From Ostrinia nubilalis (taxonomy: Eukaryota; Arthropoda; Insecta; Lepidoptera; Crambidae), in contig NC_087116.1 of NCBI RefSeq assembly GCF_963855985.1, forward strand, positions 7,465,001 to 7,529,000: DNA of 64,000 nucleotides. The letters run 5' to 3'. Below are positions 12,201-24,200 of the stretch, one piece after another. A program made the position numbers and the translations under genes. The notes below the pieces were generated by a model. That model was given only the letters and a program-made list of their open reading frames with translations, was not told the DNA's origin and made no database searches. How positions within the stretch are numbered: the first letter of the stretch is position 1; every line of letters starts with the position of its first letter.

Positions 12201-15200
12201 TTTACCCTCTTATTGCTGCAGGCGTCATACCGCTACATCTCTCCGCTCCGCTCCGCTACCCCACTCCGCTTTGCTAGACAAGTAGCCTTGTTGTCCAGTG
12301 TCCACCCTCCTATTGCTGCAAACATCATACCGTCACATCTCTCCGCTCCGCTCTCCGCTAACTCACCGGGCCGCGGCGCGTCGTAGACCTCGCTGGGCTC
12401 GGGTATGTGGAAGCGCTCGATGAGCAGCTCGAGCAGCTCGGCCGGCTCCGCTCCGCTACAGTCTCCGCTCCGCTCCGCTCCAGTCTCCGCTCCGCTCCGC
12501 TCCAGTCTCCGCTCCGCTCCGCTACTCACCGGGCCGGGGCGCGTCGTACACGTCGCTGGGCTCCGGTATGTGTCTCCGCTCCGCTACAGTCTCCGCTCCG
12601 CTCCGCTACAGTCTCCGCTCCGCTCCGCTACAGTCTCCGCTCCGCTACTCACCGGGCCGGGGCGCGTCGTACACGTCGCTGGGCTCGGGATGTGTCTCCG
12701 CTCCGCTCCAAGTCTCCGCTCCGCTACAGTCTCCGCTCCGCTACTCACCGGGCCGGGGCGCGTCGTACACGTAGCTCGGCTCCGGTATGTGTCTCCGCTC
12801 CGCTACAGTCTCCGCTCCGCTCCGCTACAGTCTCCGCTCCGCTACTCACCGGGCCGGGGCGCGTCGTACACGTCGCTGGGCTCGGGATGTGTCTCCGCTC
12901 CGCTCCAAGTCTCCGCTCCGCTACAGTCTCCGCTCCGCTACTCACCGGGCCGGGGCGCGTCGTACACGTAGCTCGGCTCCGGTATGTGTCTCCGCTCCGC
13001 TACAGTCTCCGCTCCGCTCCGCTACAGTCTCCGCTCCGCTACTCACCGGGCCGGGGCGCGTCGTACACGTAGCTCGGCTCCGGTATGTGTCTCCGCTCCG
13101 CTACAGTCTCCGCTCCGCTCCGCTACAGTCTCCGCTCCGCTACTCACCGGGCCGGGGCGCGTCGTACACGTCGCTGGGCTCGGGATGTGTCTCCGCTCCG
13201 CTCCAAGTCTCCGCTCCGCTACAGTCTCCGCTCCGCTACTCACCGGGCCGGGGCGCGTCGTACACGTAGCTCGGCTCCGGTATGTGTCTCCGCTCCGCTA
13301 CAGTCTCCGCTCCGCTCCGCTACAGTCTCCGCTCCGCTACTCACCGGGCCGGGGCGCGTCGTACACGTCGCTGGGCTCGGGATGTCTCCGCTCCGCTCCA
13401 AGTCTCCGCTCCGCTACAGTCTCCGCTCCGCTACTCACCGGGCCGGGGCGCGTCGTACACGTAGCTCGGCTCCGGTATGTGTCTCCGCTCCGCTACAGTC
13501 TCCGCTCCGCTCCGCTACAGTCTCCGCTCCGCTACTCACCGGGCCGGGGCGCGTCGTACACGTAGCTCGGCTCCGGTATGTGTCTCCGCTCCGCTACAGT
13601 CTCCGCTCCGCTCCGCTACAGTCTCCGCTCCGCTACTCACCGGGCCGGGGCGCGTCGTACACGTAGCTCGGCTCCGGTATGTGTCTCCGCTCCGCTACAG
13701 TCTCCGCTCCGCTCCGCTACAGTCTCCGCTCCGCTACTCACCGGGCCGGGGCGCGTCGTACACGTAGCTCGGCTCCGGTATGTGTCTCCGCTCCGCTACA
13801 GTCTCCGCTCCGCTCCGCTACAGTCTCCGCTCCGCTACTCACCGGGCCGGGGCGCGTCGTACACGTCGCTGGGCTCGGGATGTGTCTCCGCTCCGCTCCA
13901 AGTCTCCGCTCCGCTACAGTCTCCGCTCCGCTACTCACCGGGCCGGGGCGCGTCGTACACGTAGCTCGGCTCCGGTATGTGTCTCCGCTCCGCTACAGTC
14001 TCCGCTCCGCTCCGCTACAGTCTCCGCTCCGCTACTCACCGGGCCGGGGCGCGTCGTACACGTCGCTGGGCTCGGGATGTGTCTCCGCTCCGCTCCAAGT
14101 CTCCGCTCCGCTACAGTCTCCGCTCCGCTACTCACCGGGCCGGGGCGCGTCGTACACGTAGCTCGGCTCCGGTATGTGTCTCCGCTCCGCTACAGTCTCC
14201 GCTCCGCTCCGCTACAGTCTCCGCTCCGCTACTCACCGGGCCGGGGCGCGTCGTACACGTAGCTCGGCTCCGGTATGTGTCTCCGCTCCGCTACAGTCTC
14301 CGCTCCGCTCCGCTACAGTCTCCGCTCCGCTACTCACCGGGCCGGGGCGCGTCGTACACGTCGCTGGGCTCGGGTATGTGGAAGCGCTCGATGAGCAGCT
14401 CGAGCAGCTCGGCCGGCGAGCAGAACGAGCGGTAGGTGGTGAGGAACGTCCGGACCAGGTTGAGGTCCGCGTAGATGTGGTAGGTTAGACGCTCGACCAG
14501 CTTCAGGAGAGTTGCTCCCTGAGGAACAATCGATAGAGTTAAGCCATGTATTCATTAGGCAACATTTGTTGATAAACTGTTTATGACTAGTGTGAATCAA
14601 GTTTACGATAAACACAGGTTCCTGAAACTTGGCCGTCCACACTTGTCAGTTGTTGATAGGATGTCGGCCGAAGAGGTGGACCACATTACAAGTGAGGAAA
14701 ATAAATAAATTACCTCCATGTTTATAAACTCGCACAACACACGTCCACACCTTTTGACTTCTGTCTATAAACTAGATGTTTCGTCTTGCTCTCCACTCAT
14801 AGCGAGGAGCACGGAAACATGTATCATAAACAATGTTTCATCACCTATGTTTATGGACTGTTTATAAACTACTAGCTGATCCGGCGAACTTTGTTCCGCC
14901 TTAATGGCAATAAATAAGCAGACTTTTTTTTTAATTTCGAAAGGGTTAAAAAGTATCCTATGTCCTTCTCCTGGCTTTAAAATACCTCACTGACAATTTT
15001 CAGCTAAATCGGTTCAGCCGTTCTTGAGTTATAAGTGGTGTAACTAACACGACTTTCTTCTATATATATGTAGATTTACAGAGTGAAACATTGTTTATGA
15101 ACAGTTTATAAACAGTGTTTATCAACAAATGTTGCCCAATGAATACATGGCTTTATTCGCTATTTATTTATTACAGGTCTACTATTATCTACTCAAGCGT

Positions 15201-18200
15201 GACGTAACGCGCCATTTCAACTCGATGTGGCACTGTTATTATTTAATTTTGAAAGAAAATAATTGAAATTTTGTCATCTAGCCCAGGGTTTCCCAATTTT
15301 TTTTTTTGCCAAGGAACCATAATTGATTATACTTTTCCTAGCGGAACCCCCGTACTACTCCGCCCGCACGCCCTGCGTAAACAAGTCGGTGGGAGCGAAC
15401 AATGTCGGTCACGAAACGTGGGATAATATTTTTTACGGAACCCTTGCGGCCTTTCCACGGAACCCCAGGGTTCCGCGGACCACCTTTCGGGAACCGCTGA
15501 TCTAGCCTATTATGACATATACAAGAGAGCGTTACTATCAATACTGGGTTGTTAGTCTCTTCAGAAGTTTCAAAATCGTTGGACTTTGAAGAATGTATAA
15601 ATAAATAAATTCTTTATTGAATAACTTATTGACAGTTTTTAACAACAGGCTAATATTAAACTATAATAGGTAAAAGTACATACGTGCCTGAACTAAGAAT
15701 TATAATTCCTGTATCTCAGGCAAAAAAAATAATTTTATATGTCAAATCAATTATGTGTGTATTTTAGATGTCAATTTTTTTTCTCTCTTTCTCACCTTAA
15801 TAAGCGGCGGCGCGTTGTTCCTCTGCGGTTCTTCTAACATTATATTGTCGGGCGAGTCCGGTACCGCAAACCGATACAACGACACCGGCGGTAGTTGCAG
15901 CGGATGCCGCTTCTCTAGGTCTAGGAGGATGCTGGAAGAGAAGGTAGTAAATATGTGTTTATTAAAGAACACAAACAGTGAACAATAAACTATACTTCGT
16001 TTCAGCCAAATGACGTCCACTGCTGGACAAAGGCCTCCCCCAAGGCCTTTCATAACAACCGGTCCAGGCTCTTCCCGCGACCTTCACCAGGTCGTCGGAG
16101 GCCTGCCCACTATAAGCTCTACTAATTTATAGCCTGACCATCAGCAACAAAAATCGGGGAACCTAAGTGGTCGCATAATTAGCTCTACTAATTTGCGAAT
16201 ATGTATTGCGAAAAACTAATCGAAATATGGGTAATAGAAATAGAAAACGTCAATGTGTAAACATGACATAATTTTCGGGTTTGTAACATGTTGGTCCTTC
16301 GAGCCGGATATTACACTAGTACCTTTCAAGGCTTTGGTCGAGCGTAAACTATCAGTTTATCTAGTTCTTCAGCTAGTGGATCATGGTCCTTCGAGCCGGA
16401 TACTGCTAGTTACTTGTCGAGGCTACCAGCGAGCATAGACTTGCCTAGACGCACTCGAAGGAACATGTTGGTTGGATATTGCACTAGTACCTACCTGTCA
16501 AGACTCCGATCCAGCATGGGTTTAGTATTCAGCATGACGAAGTCGCTTCTTAGCGATCTTCACCAAATCGTCAGACCACCGAGTGGGAGGCCTGCTTACA
16601 CTACGTTATCCGGCCACTTTTGCCGTTGAGGCGGCATTAGTTTCTAAAGTGTGCCTGAAGGACCAACACGGTCCTTCGAGCCGGATATCGCTAGTTACCT
16701 GTCAAGACTCCGATCCAGCATGACGAGGTCGCACATCCAGTGTCGCTTCTTAGCGATCTTAACCAAATCGTCGGTCCATCGGGTGGGAGGCCTGCTCACA
16801 CTTGCGTTTTCCGGTCACATTTGCCATTGAAGTGCAACACGGTCCTTCGAGCCGGATATCGTACCTGTCAAGACTTCGATCCAGCATGGGTTTAGTATTC
16901 AGCATGACGAGGTCACACATCCAATGTCGCTTCTCTGTGCAGAAGTCACACGATAGTAACACGGCGCCTATCATTCTTATAATTATCTAGTGTTGTATAA
17001 CTAACACTTAAGTCATTTAGCATGACTCCCTTTAGGCACTTCCCTAAAACATCGGTCCATCGAGTGGGAGGCTTGTCTAAACTTACTTTTCCTACATCAG
17101 TTTCTACAGTGTGCAACATGGTCCTTCGAGCCGGATACCACGAACCGTTTATTGTGGAAATCCTTGTGGGAGGACTGTCTAGGCTACGTTTTCCTGTCTG
17201 TAGTCGCTACTCGCTTTTGCCGTTGTGGCAATTAGATTCTCTGTTGGTCCTTCGAGCCGGATATCGCTAGTTACCTGTCAAGACTCCGGTCCAGCATGGG
17301 TTTAGTATTCAGCATGACGAGGTCACACATCCAATGTCGCTTCTCTGCGCATGAACCGCATGATAGGAGCACGGCGGCGCCGGCGCGAGGACATAGCTCG
17401 ATGAGGTGGCGGTTGTCTGTGGGTGTTTGCAAAGGTAAGTACAAAGGATCAAATAAATTATTTCAAACAAAAAAAAATGTTGAGATGGGAATTTAACACA
17501 TAATATTATACTTTCTAAAACCTGGTCCGTGAGCACGTAGAATTTTGTCGAATGACCCCTAGCTACCCATCCTTATCGCTCGCGGGTAATTATGTTGCTG
17601 TCGCGCTCGCACACTCACTGCGGGCGCCGTCGCACAGTCGCGACAGCAATATAATTACGCGCGAGCGATAAGGATGGGTAGCTTGGGGTCATTGGACAAA
17701 ATTCTACGTGCTCACGGACCGGGCTTTACATTCCATCATCAGGTCCATTTTTAGTCTTACATTGCAAAAATCTGAGGGCTCTAATTTACTAAAGGAATCA
17801 TCACCATTTCACTGTGAATCAATGATTTCCATAATGGCCGGTTGGTAGTGGCCAATATCCAGCGCCTTTATGCTACCTTTATGAGGTCGTCGGTCCACCT
17901 AGTGGGCCGACGCTGCGCTTTCCGATACGCGGCCTCCACTCCAGAACCTTGCTGCCCCCCATCAGTTCTGCGTACTATGTGCCACTTCAGCTTGCTGATC
18001 CGTCGGGCTATGCAGCGACTTTAGTTCGTTTACGGATCTCCTCATTTCTGATTCGATCTCGTAAAGAAACTTTCATAGTTAATTTCAGTTATTCAAATAA
18101 TAATAGTTTCACTGGGCTGGAAGACGTAGCGTGGGCAGGCCTCCTACTAGGTGGACCGACGATCTGGTAAAGGTCGCGGGAAGAGCCTGGATGCGGGCAG

Positions 18201-21200
18201 CGCAGGACCGTGCATTGTGGAAAACCTTGGGGGAGGCCTTTGTCCAGCAGTTGACGTCATTTGGCTGAAACGAACGAACGAACGAATAGTTTCAGTATCA
18301 CGGTGTTAAAAAGTCCAACTACCTTCAGTGTCGGGCCGGTCGTGCAGCTCCAGTTTCCGTATGTGCAGTTTCTCCTTCAATTTTAACTGCTGCGAGCCGC
18401 CCGCGCCCGTCGAAATGCCGCCGCTGTTCACGCTCACCTGTAAGAATAGACCTTATTGTATGGGGGTAAGGCAGGATTTTTTTTATGCTAGACAAGGCAG
18501 GTATTTGACCGCAATCGCACCTGGTGTTAAGAGCGTTTACGCCGTTTGGCGCAAAAACAGTACTTTTTCAACTCGTTACAATCATTAACCAGTAATACTA
18601 CAAATATGTTATAGGCATAAATAGTTAGGCAATTTCGTCGTCTAAATAGTTAATTGAGAAAATATTGCGATTAGTTTAGTATTTAAGAATTCTATCAAGA
18701 TAAGTCCACACAGGTTTTGTAAATTTCCACTTTAGCGTCAGTTTACAAGCTGAAATTTTTATAAAAATACTGTGAAAACGATTTAACAAACATTTATATC
18801 CTATAGCATAGATCCTTGGGCAAATAGTTATCTGAGAAAATTTTTAGATTTAAGCATTTTACAATAAGAAATCACAAATTAAAAGAACGTGAAATACCCA
18901 AAAATCAAAGTGATTTTTTCACCAATATCCTTCCTTTATTCAACATAAAAATAGCTTAATATAATAAAACAACATCTTCTTTAAAATATTTACTTTGAAA
19001 CGATATTTAATTCATTGTTATTGTTTTGCTATAAACATTTGAAAACTATTAAGGCGATTAGAGTCCTCAATCCGCGTCAAATGGGCATTTTGTAAAGCCT
19101 ACTCCTCTTTTACTGCTGGACAGAAATAGTTGAAAAAAATATATGTTATACAACAGTTCAAGGACTACATTTGTGACGTTTGAATTTTCGCTACGTCTCT
19201 TTGTTTTGGATTAAAAAAATAAATACGGGACATCGATTTTTTACTTAAATTCCCTACTCCTCCAAAACGGCTATGTTAATTTAAAAGATTTTTGCACGAA
19301 TAGATTAGGAATTCTTTAATCTTTAAATGACACGTTGCGTTTTTCAATCGAACATTACTTTCATTCATAAATGTTACTTTTGATAAATTCCGAACGTTTT
19401 GCTGTTGAGGGGGCCTTCGCGGGGTGCGGGCGGCAGTCGGCCGCTGGCCTTCAGACGGGGAGGTTGTGTCACTCGCTGCAAACTGACATTAGCGATCAAA
19501 ATGAATTTTTTCTTTGGCTGAGTTGCACCACCTGACGTGACCTAACTTTGACCGTAGCTTTGGCGATAACCGATGTTTTTTTGTATGGAGTTCGACAGAT
19601 TTTTGACTTTTGTCAAATTTAAAATAAGATGGTGCAACCTAGTCTTTGTTTGACAATAGTTTTTATGTCAGAGTTGTTCATAGAGCACGTTTAGTCAGAC
19701 GATACGATTGAATTAAGTCATGCTCGGACGCTATTATCTACCTAAATAGAATCTATTAGTGTAAAAAATCGACTCCAAAAAAAACGGCACTAGAAAGTAA
19801 AAGTTGAAAATATATTCCGTTACTTATTTACTAGGCCTTTGCAATCAGTATCCAAACTAGGAGCGAGTCAGAATCAGTAACTTAATCGATTTACGTGAAG
19901 AAAACAATTTATATTTTTCATACTTAGGCTCGGCGCAAATGGGCCATTTAGAATTAGATTTTCAATATGTTTCTTCGCGAAAATACCACAGTTAAAAAAA
20001 ATAAGATAAAGTGGTATTGATAAATTGTTCTATAGAGCTTATTAAAAAATGTGGATACTGATTACAAATGCCCGTTATATCATGATTGAAATTTTCGGAG
20101 TCGGTGACAGCCTACCTTTTGGTGATTCGTTTTAGAGTTGGTTTTAATTTTTGGTGAAAATTAATTTATTTCATGCCTTTAGTTGTTGTTGCTGTCACCG
20201 GAAAATAACAAGACTCGTAAGTTGATCAATTTTCTAGGAAGTTGATCAACTCTCGGAAAATAACAAACGGCAGTTGAAATGTACTATTTAACGCATCGAA
20301 TTCTAGCTAATTGGTCAACTTACGGTACCTAGCCGTAATTTAATAATTAACTATATTGCTACAAGTAAAATCATCCACAAATGGGCCAATCGTTGCCCAG
20401 TGTACTATTTGACGGTACACTATTATCCGTCACTTAATACACTTTTCTCTGATTGGTCGACAGACACTTAGATTATGTTGTTTTAATATTTACATTTTAG
20501 AGATAGGGATATTAAAGTTCGTCTATGCTATATAGTTAAATAAATGAAAAATGTTTAAAAAAATATATTGGAGCTCAAAGTTTTATTATTGTAAGTTATA
20601 TTAATAATAAGTAAGTTTGTTTATTTCTACCACTACAGACTCCATTTCACTCATCATAAATAAAATGACGCGTTACCTATTGGCTCCGTGCACGATTACA
20701 GCGCCAACTAGCGTCCACAACTTTGTGGGTTCTGTCACATTGACATTTAGGTCGTATATTTGTGAAAAAATATCGAAATGAAAAAATAACAAATATTTTC
20801 AACTAATAAATTGTTGTGATACCACGATTTGGGTGGAAAAAAGGTTTTGAAATCATTTTGGTCATTCAAATCAAATGAGGTAAGTCCAAAAAGTGTGTTT
20901 AATTTTGATTGTGTCAGGATTTGTTTACTTCATTTATAGTTGTAGTTTTACAGTAAAACAAAAAGAAAAAGCTACTTTAACGGTTTCATTATATAACAGT
21001 AAATATATTTAAATGTTTCTGTATCGCTAGTAATAAATTAAATATCGTTTTCAGATCGAAATGAGTATCGTTTTGAAGACCGGGTTTGTGAGAGTTACAA
21101 TATCAAATTCCAACCACAAACCGTATTTAAAGGAAAGTTGTTGGTATTGGCTGGACAAGTCCGAGATGTAGAAGAATTAAGAACAAAACAAGGGCAGAGT

Positions 21201-24200
21201 TCAATAATTCACGCTCTCATCATAAGGCAAACATCTGTGCACAACAACTACTGTGACTCATTTTTGTACTACCACGTTGTATAGTTTAGTTATTTCCAAA
21301 TTGTAAACGGCTATTAAAACAGCCCTATCGAAATACAGTCCACTCTTTTATTTAAGTTCCCAGTAGGACCCTTTTCATGCGATTAATTAATGATATTAAA
21401 ATGTATTATGTAGAATCGCTTTGCCATTGACAGATACATCTGATGACAGAGCTTACATTATTTCTACTTTTGACCACCATGAGCGCTGCGATAGATTATG
21501 TCCCCCCCACCTAGTACTTCGCACCCAGCGAATAATGAGAATTATTACCACACAAAACAACAATTGCTAATTTTACTACTGTAAATAAAGAAAATAGATA
21601 GATTTGTTTACGTTTAAACCGGTAATGGCGGCGGCCGGGTGGCGGGGAGCGGTATAAAAGCACGGGAGTCTTTTAACCAATCAACGTGCACCTTGCCTTT
21701 GTCGGATGATTTAACGGCAAGACGCCGTAAATTAATCAACTTACTAAAATACATACGTTAAATAGTACATTTCAAATGCCGTTTATTATTTTCCGAGAGT
21801 TGATCAACTACCTAGAAAATTGATCAACTTACGAGTCTTGTTATTTTCCGGTGACATTGCCACTGAAGTATGTATTTTTCACTTTTTTAAACTTATGAAA
21901 ATTTAAAGAGATAAAGCGCGCCAAAGTTCAGAAGAGGCCCATGACGTTAAGGCGTGCTTAAAATTGTTGCGATTTATGACGTCACGCGGAATTTCATCGC
22001 ATCATAACTTCGTAATTACTTGTTTGTTGACAAATAAAAATATCCCGTGTCCAATATTTTTTGATAGTGTAATTGACGGACTAAGTGTTTTTTTAAGAAA
22101 CTAGCCTATTCCTACGGCCACATTCCAGCTCCATCATCAGACCCTGTTTGCCTTTGAGAATTGAAGTAGGTAGGTAGTCGTGATTTTTAAAGTAGCTCAT
22201 ATACTTACATAATATTACTTACTTATATTTATATAAATAAATAAATACAAATCAAACGAGCCTAAACTCGATGGAATCGTTTAATCCCGGAGTTGCTCAT
22301 CAGATCGACTCCATGTCATCACAATATTGCATTGTCATCCGAATTACATGTATATCCAAAATTTTAACTCAATCAGTTGTTGAAGGATTTCTAATAAAAA
22401 GACGAGATTAAACACATTTTCAGTTTATTCTTCATAAGTGACACAAAGAGAATGACAATAGACAAAAGAAGAAACATTTGCTTTTTTAAACCATAGACAA
22501 TACTACTATGTGTTCCAATACCTACAGTTGTCGTCAGGAAGTTGGTCTAACAAATTCAGCTTGCAATATTCCACCCGAAGTTACTTACATAGGGTAAACC
22601 ACCCAATTATTGGCACTTTAAGCAGCTACTTCACAAAACCGGTAAAATTTACATGTAAAAATATGTTTTATCAAAGATAAAAACATTTATATTGGTCTTT
22701 TAATCTTTGCAGAATATTATAAAGTACTTATCATTAATAAATTAAATCATTTATTCAATATAGTGTACCTTTTAAAAAAATACCTCAAAATACCAGTTGT
22801 TGGCATAGCCAAACCTTTTATTGGCAGTGATAATAACCTATTATTGGCACTGTTCTCGCAAGACTGAAAAATAGCTGCTAGGTCTTATGTAGAGGTTTTA
22901 AAGAGATTCATGATAGAAATAAACAAAATAAAATCCTTTGTTTAAAGAAAGGTAACATTTTTTTTGTATAGGAACATACCATATCAGTTCAAACGCTTAT
23001 ATTTAAATATGGTTTTAAACTTTCCATAACCACTTTTATCAAATCTTCTTTTCTCTTCGGAAATCCTTTTTTGCTACTGATTTTTATTTTATCCAGTCAA
23101 CAAAAAGCTGTTCTTCCTCGTCAGTTAAAACTGTGAACGGACCGGTCTTAGAGCGATGATCAGGATGTTTCAATCTGAATTATAGTAGACCGTGGCACCA
23201 CCTTCAAAGCCTTTCACAGGCTTATCCTATAGCTAATCCCCGTTGACGGGGATTAGTGAACTTTTTATTCATTAATCCCCGCTAACGTCAATGGAGCTTA
23301 TAATGGGAATTAATGAACTAAAAAGTTCATTAATCCCCATTACTTTATTTTATTTTTCTTTATTCAGAAAACTACGTTAAAAAATAAAATACTAATGTAA
23401 GAAACATGTACCTTCTATTTATTATTGGATAACAACTCACTTATTGATTATTTTTATAATCAAATTAAATTAAATTGAAGCCTGATTACAAAGCTATTAA
23501 TTTACACCATTTTTATCTTGTTACATTTTGGGCCAAATTTGTATGTAATACTTTCCATCTTCTTTTAAATGATGAATGGGGAATAACTATTTAATATCCA
23601 TAGTGCTTTTGGTTATCAGGTAAGTGTTAATTTTTTTAAGTATTGTAATCAGTCTTAAATTTAATTTAATTTGATAATAAAAATAATAAGTGAGTTCTTA
23701 TCCAATAATAAATAGAAGGTACCTGATTCTTACATTAGTATTTTATTTTTAACGTACCTACTGGGGATTAATTAACTTTTTAGTTAATTAATCCCCATTA
23801 TAAACTCCATTGGCGTTAACAGGGAATTATGAACAAAAAGTTCACTAATCCCGTTGACAGGGATTGTCAACGGGGATTAGTGGAATAAGACTTTGAAAAG
23901 GCTTTGAAAGTGGCTAAAAAGATAATATTTTTTATTGGCACCTTTTTAACCAATGTTTGACACCCGTGCCAATAAATGGATTTTATATAATTGGCAGTGG
24001 GCCAACATTTGGATTGGTATATCCAAAACGTTAGAAAATATTTTAAATGCCATTTAAACTCAATTTTGAGACAAACAAGGTATAATTTTTAATAAACTCA
24101 AATTATTTTAAATACCCTTTTATTGGCATGTGTGCCAATAAAATGGGTAAACAGATTTTACGCATACCAAATGTTGGCACACTACAAATAACTAAAAGTT

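Noticed and set aside
12405..14488. Long plus-strand open frames (up to ~220 codons, [13 protein letters not shown] repeats) as genes
   Set aside because: They exist in several overlapping frames because a ~100-bp GC-rich unit lacks stops. The meaningful coding content is the minus-strand end of Sos exon 15.
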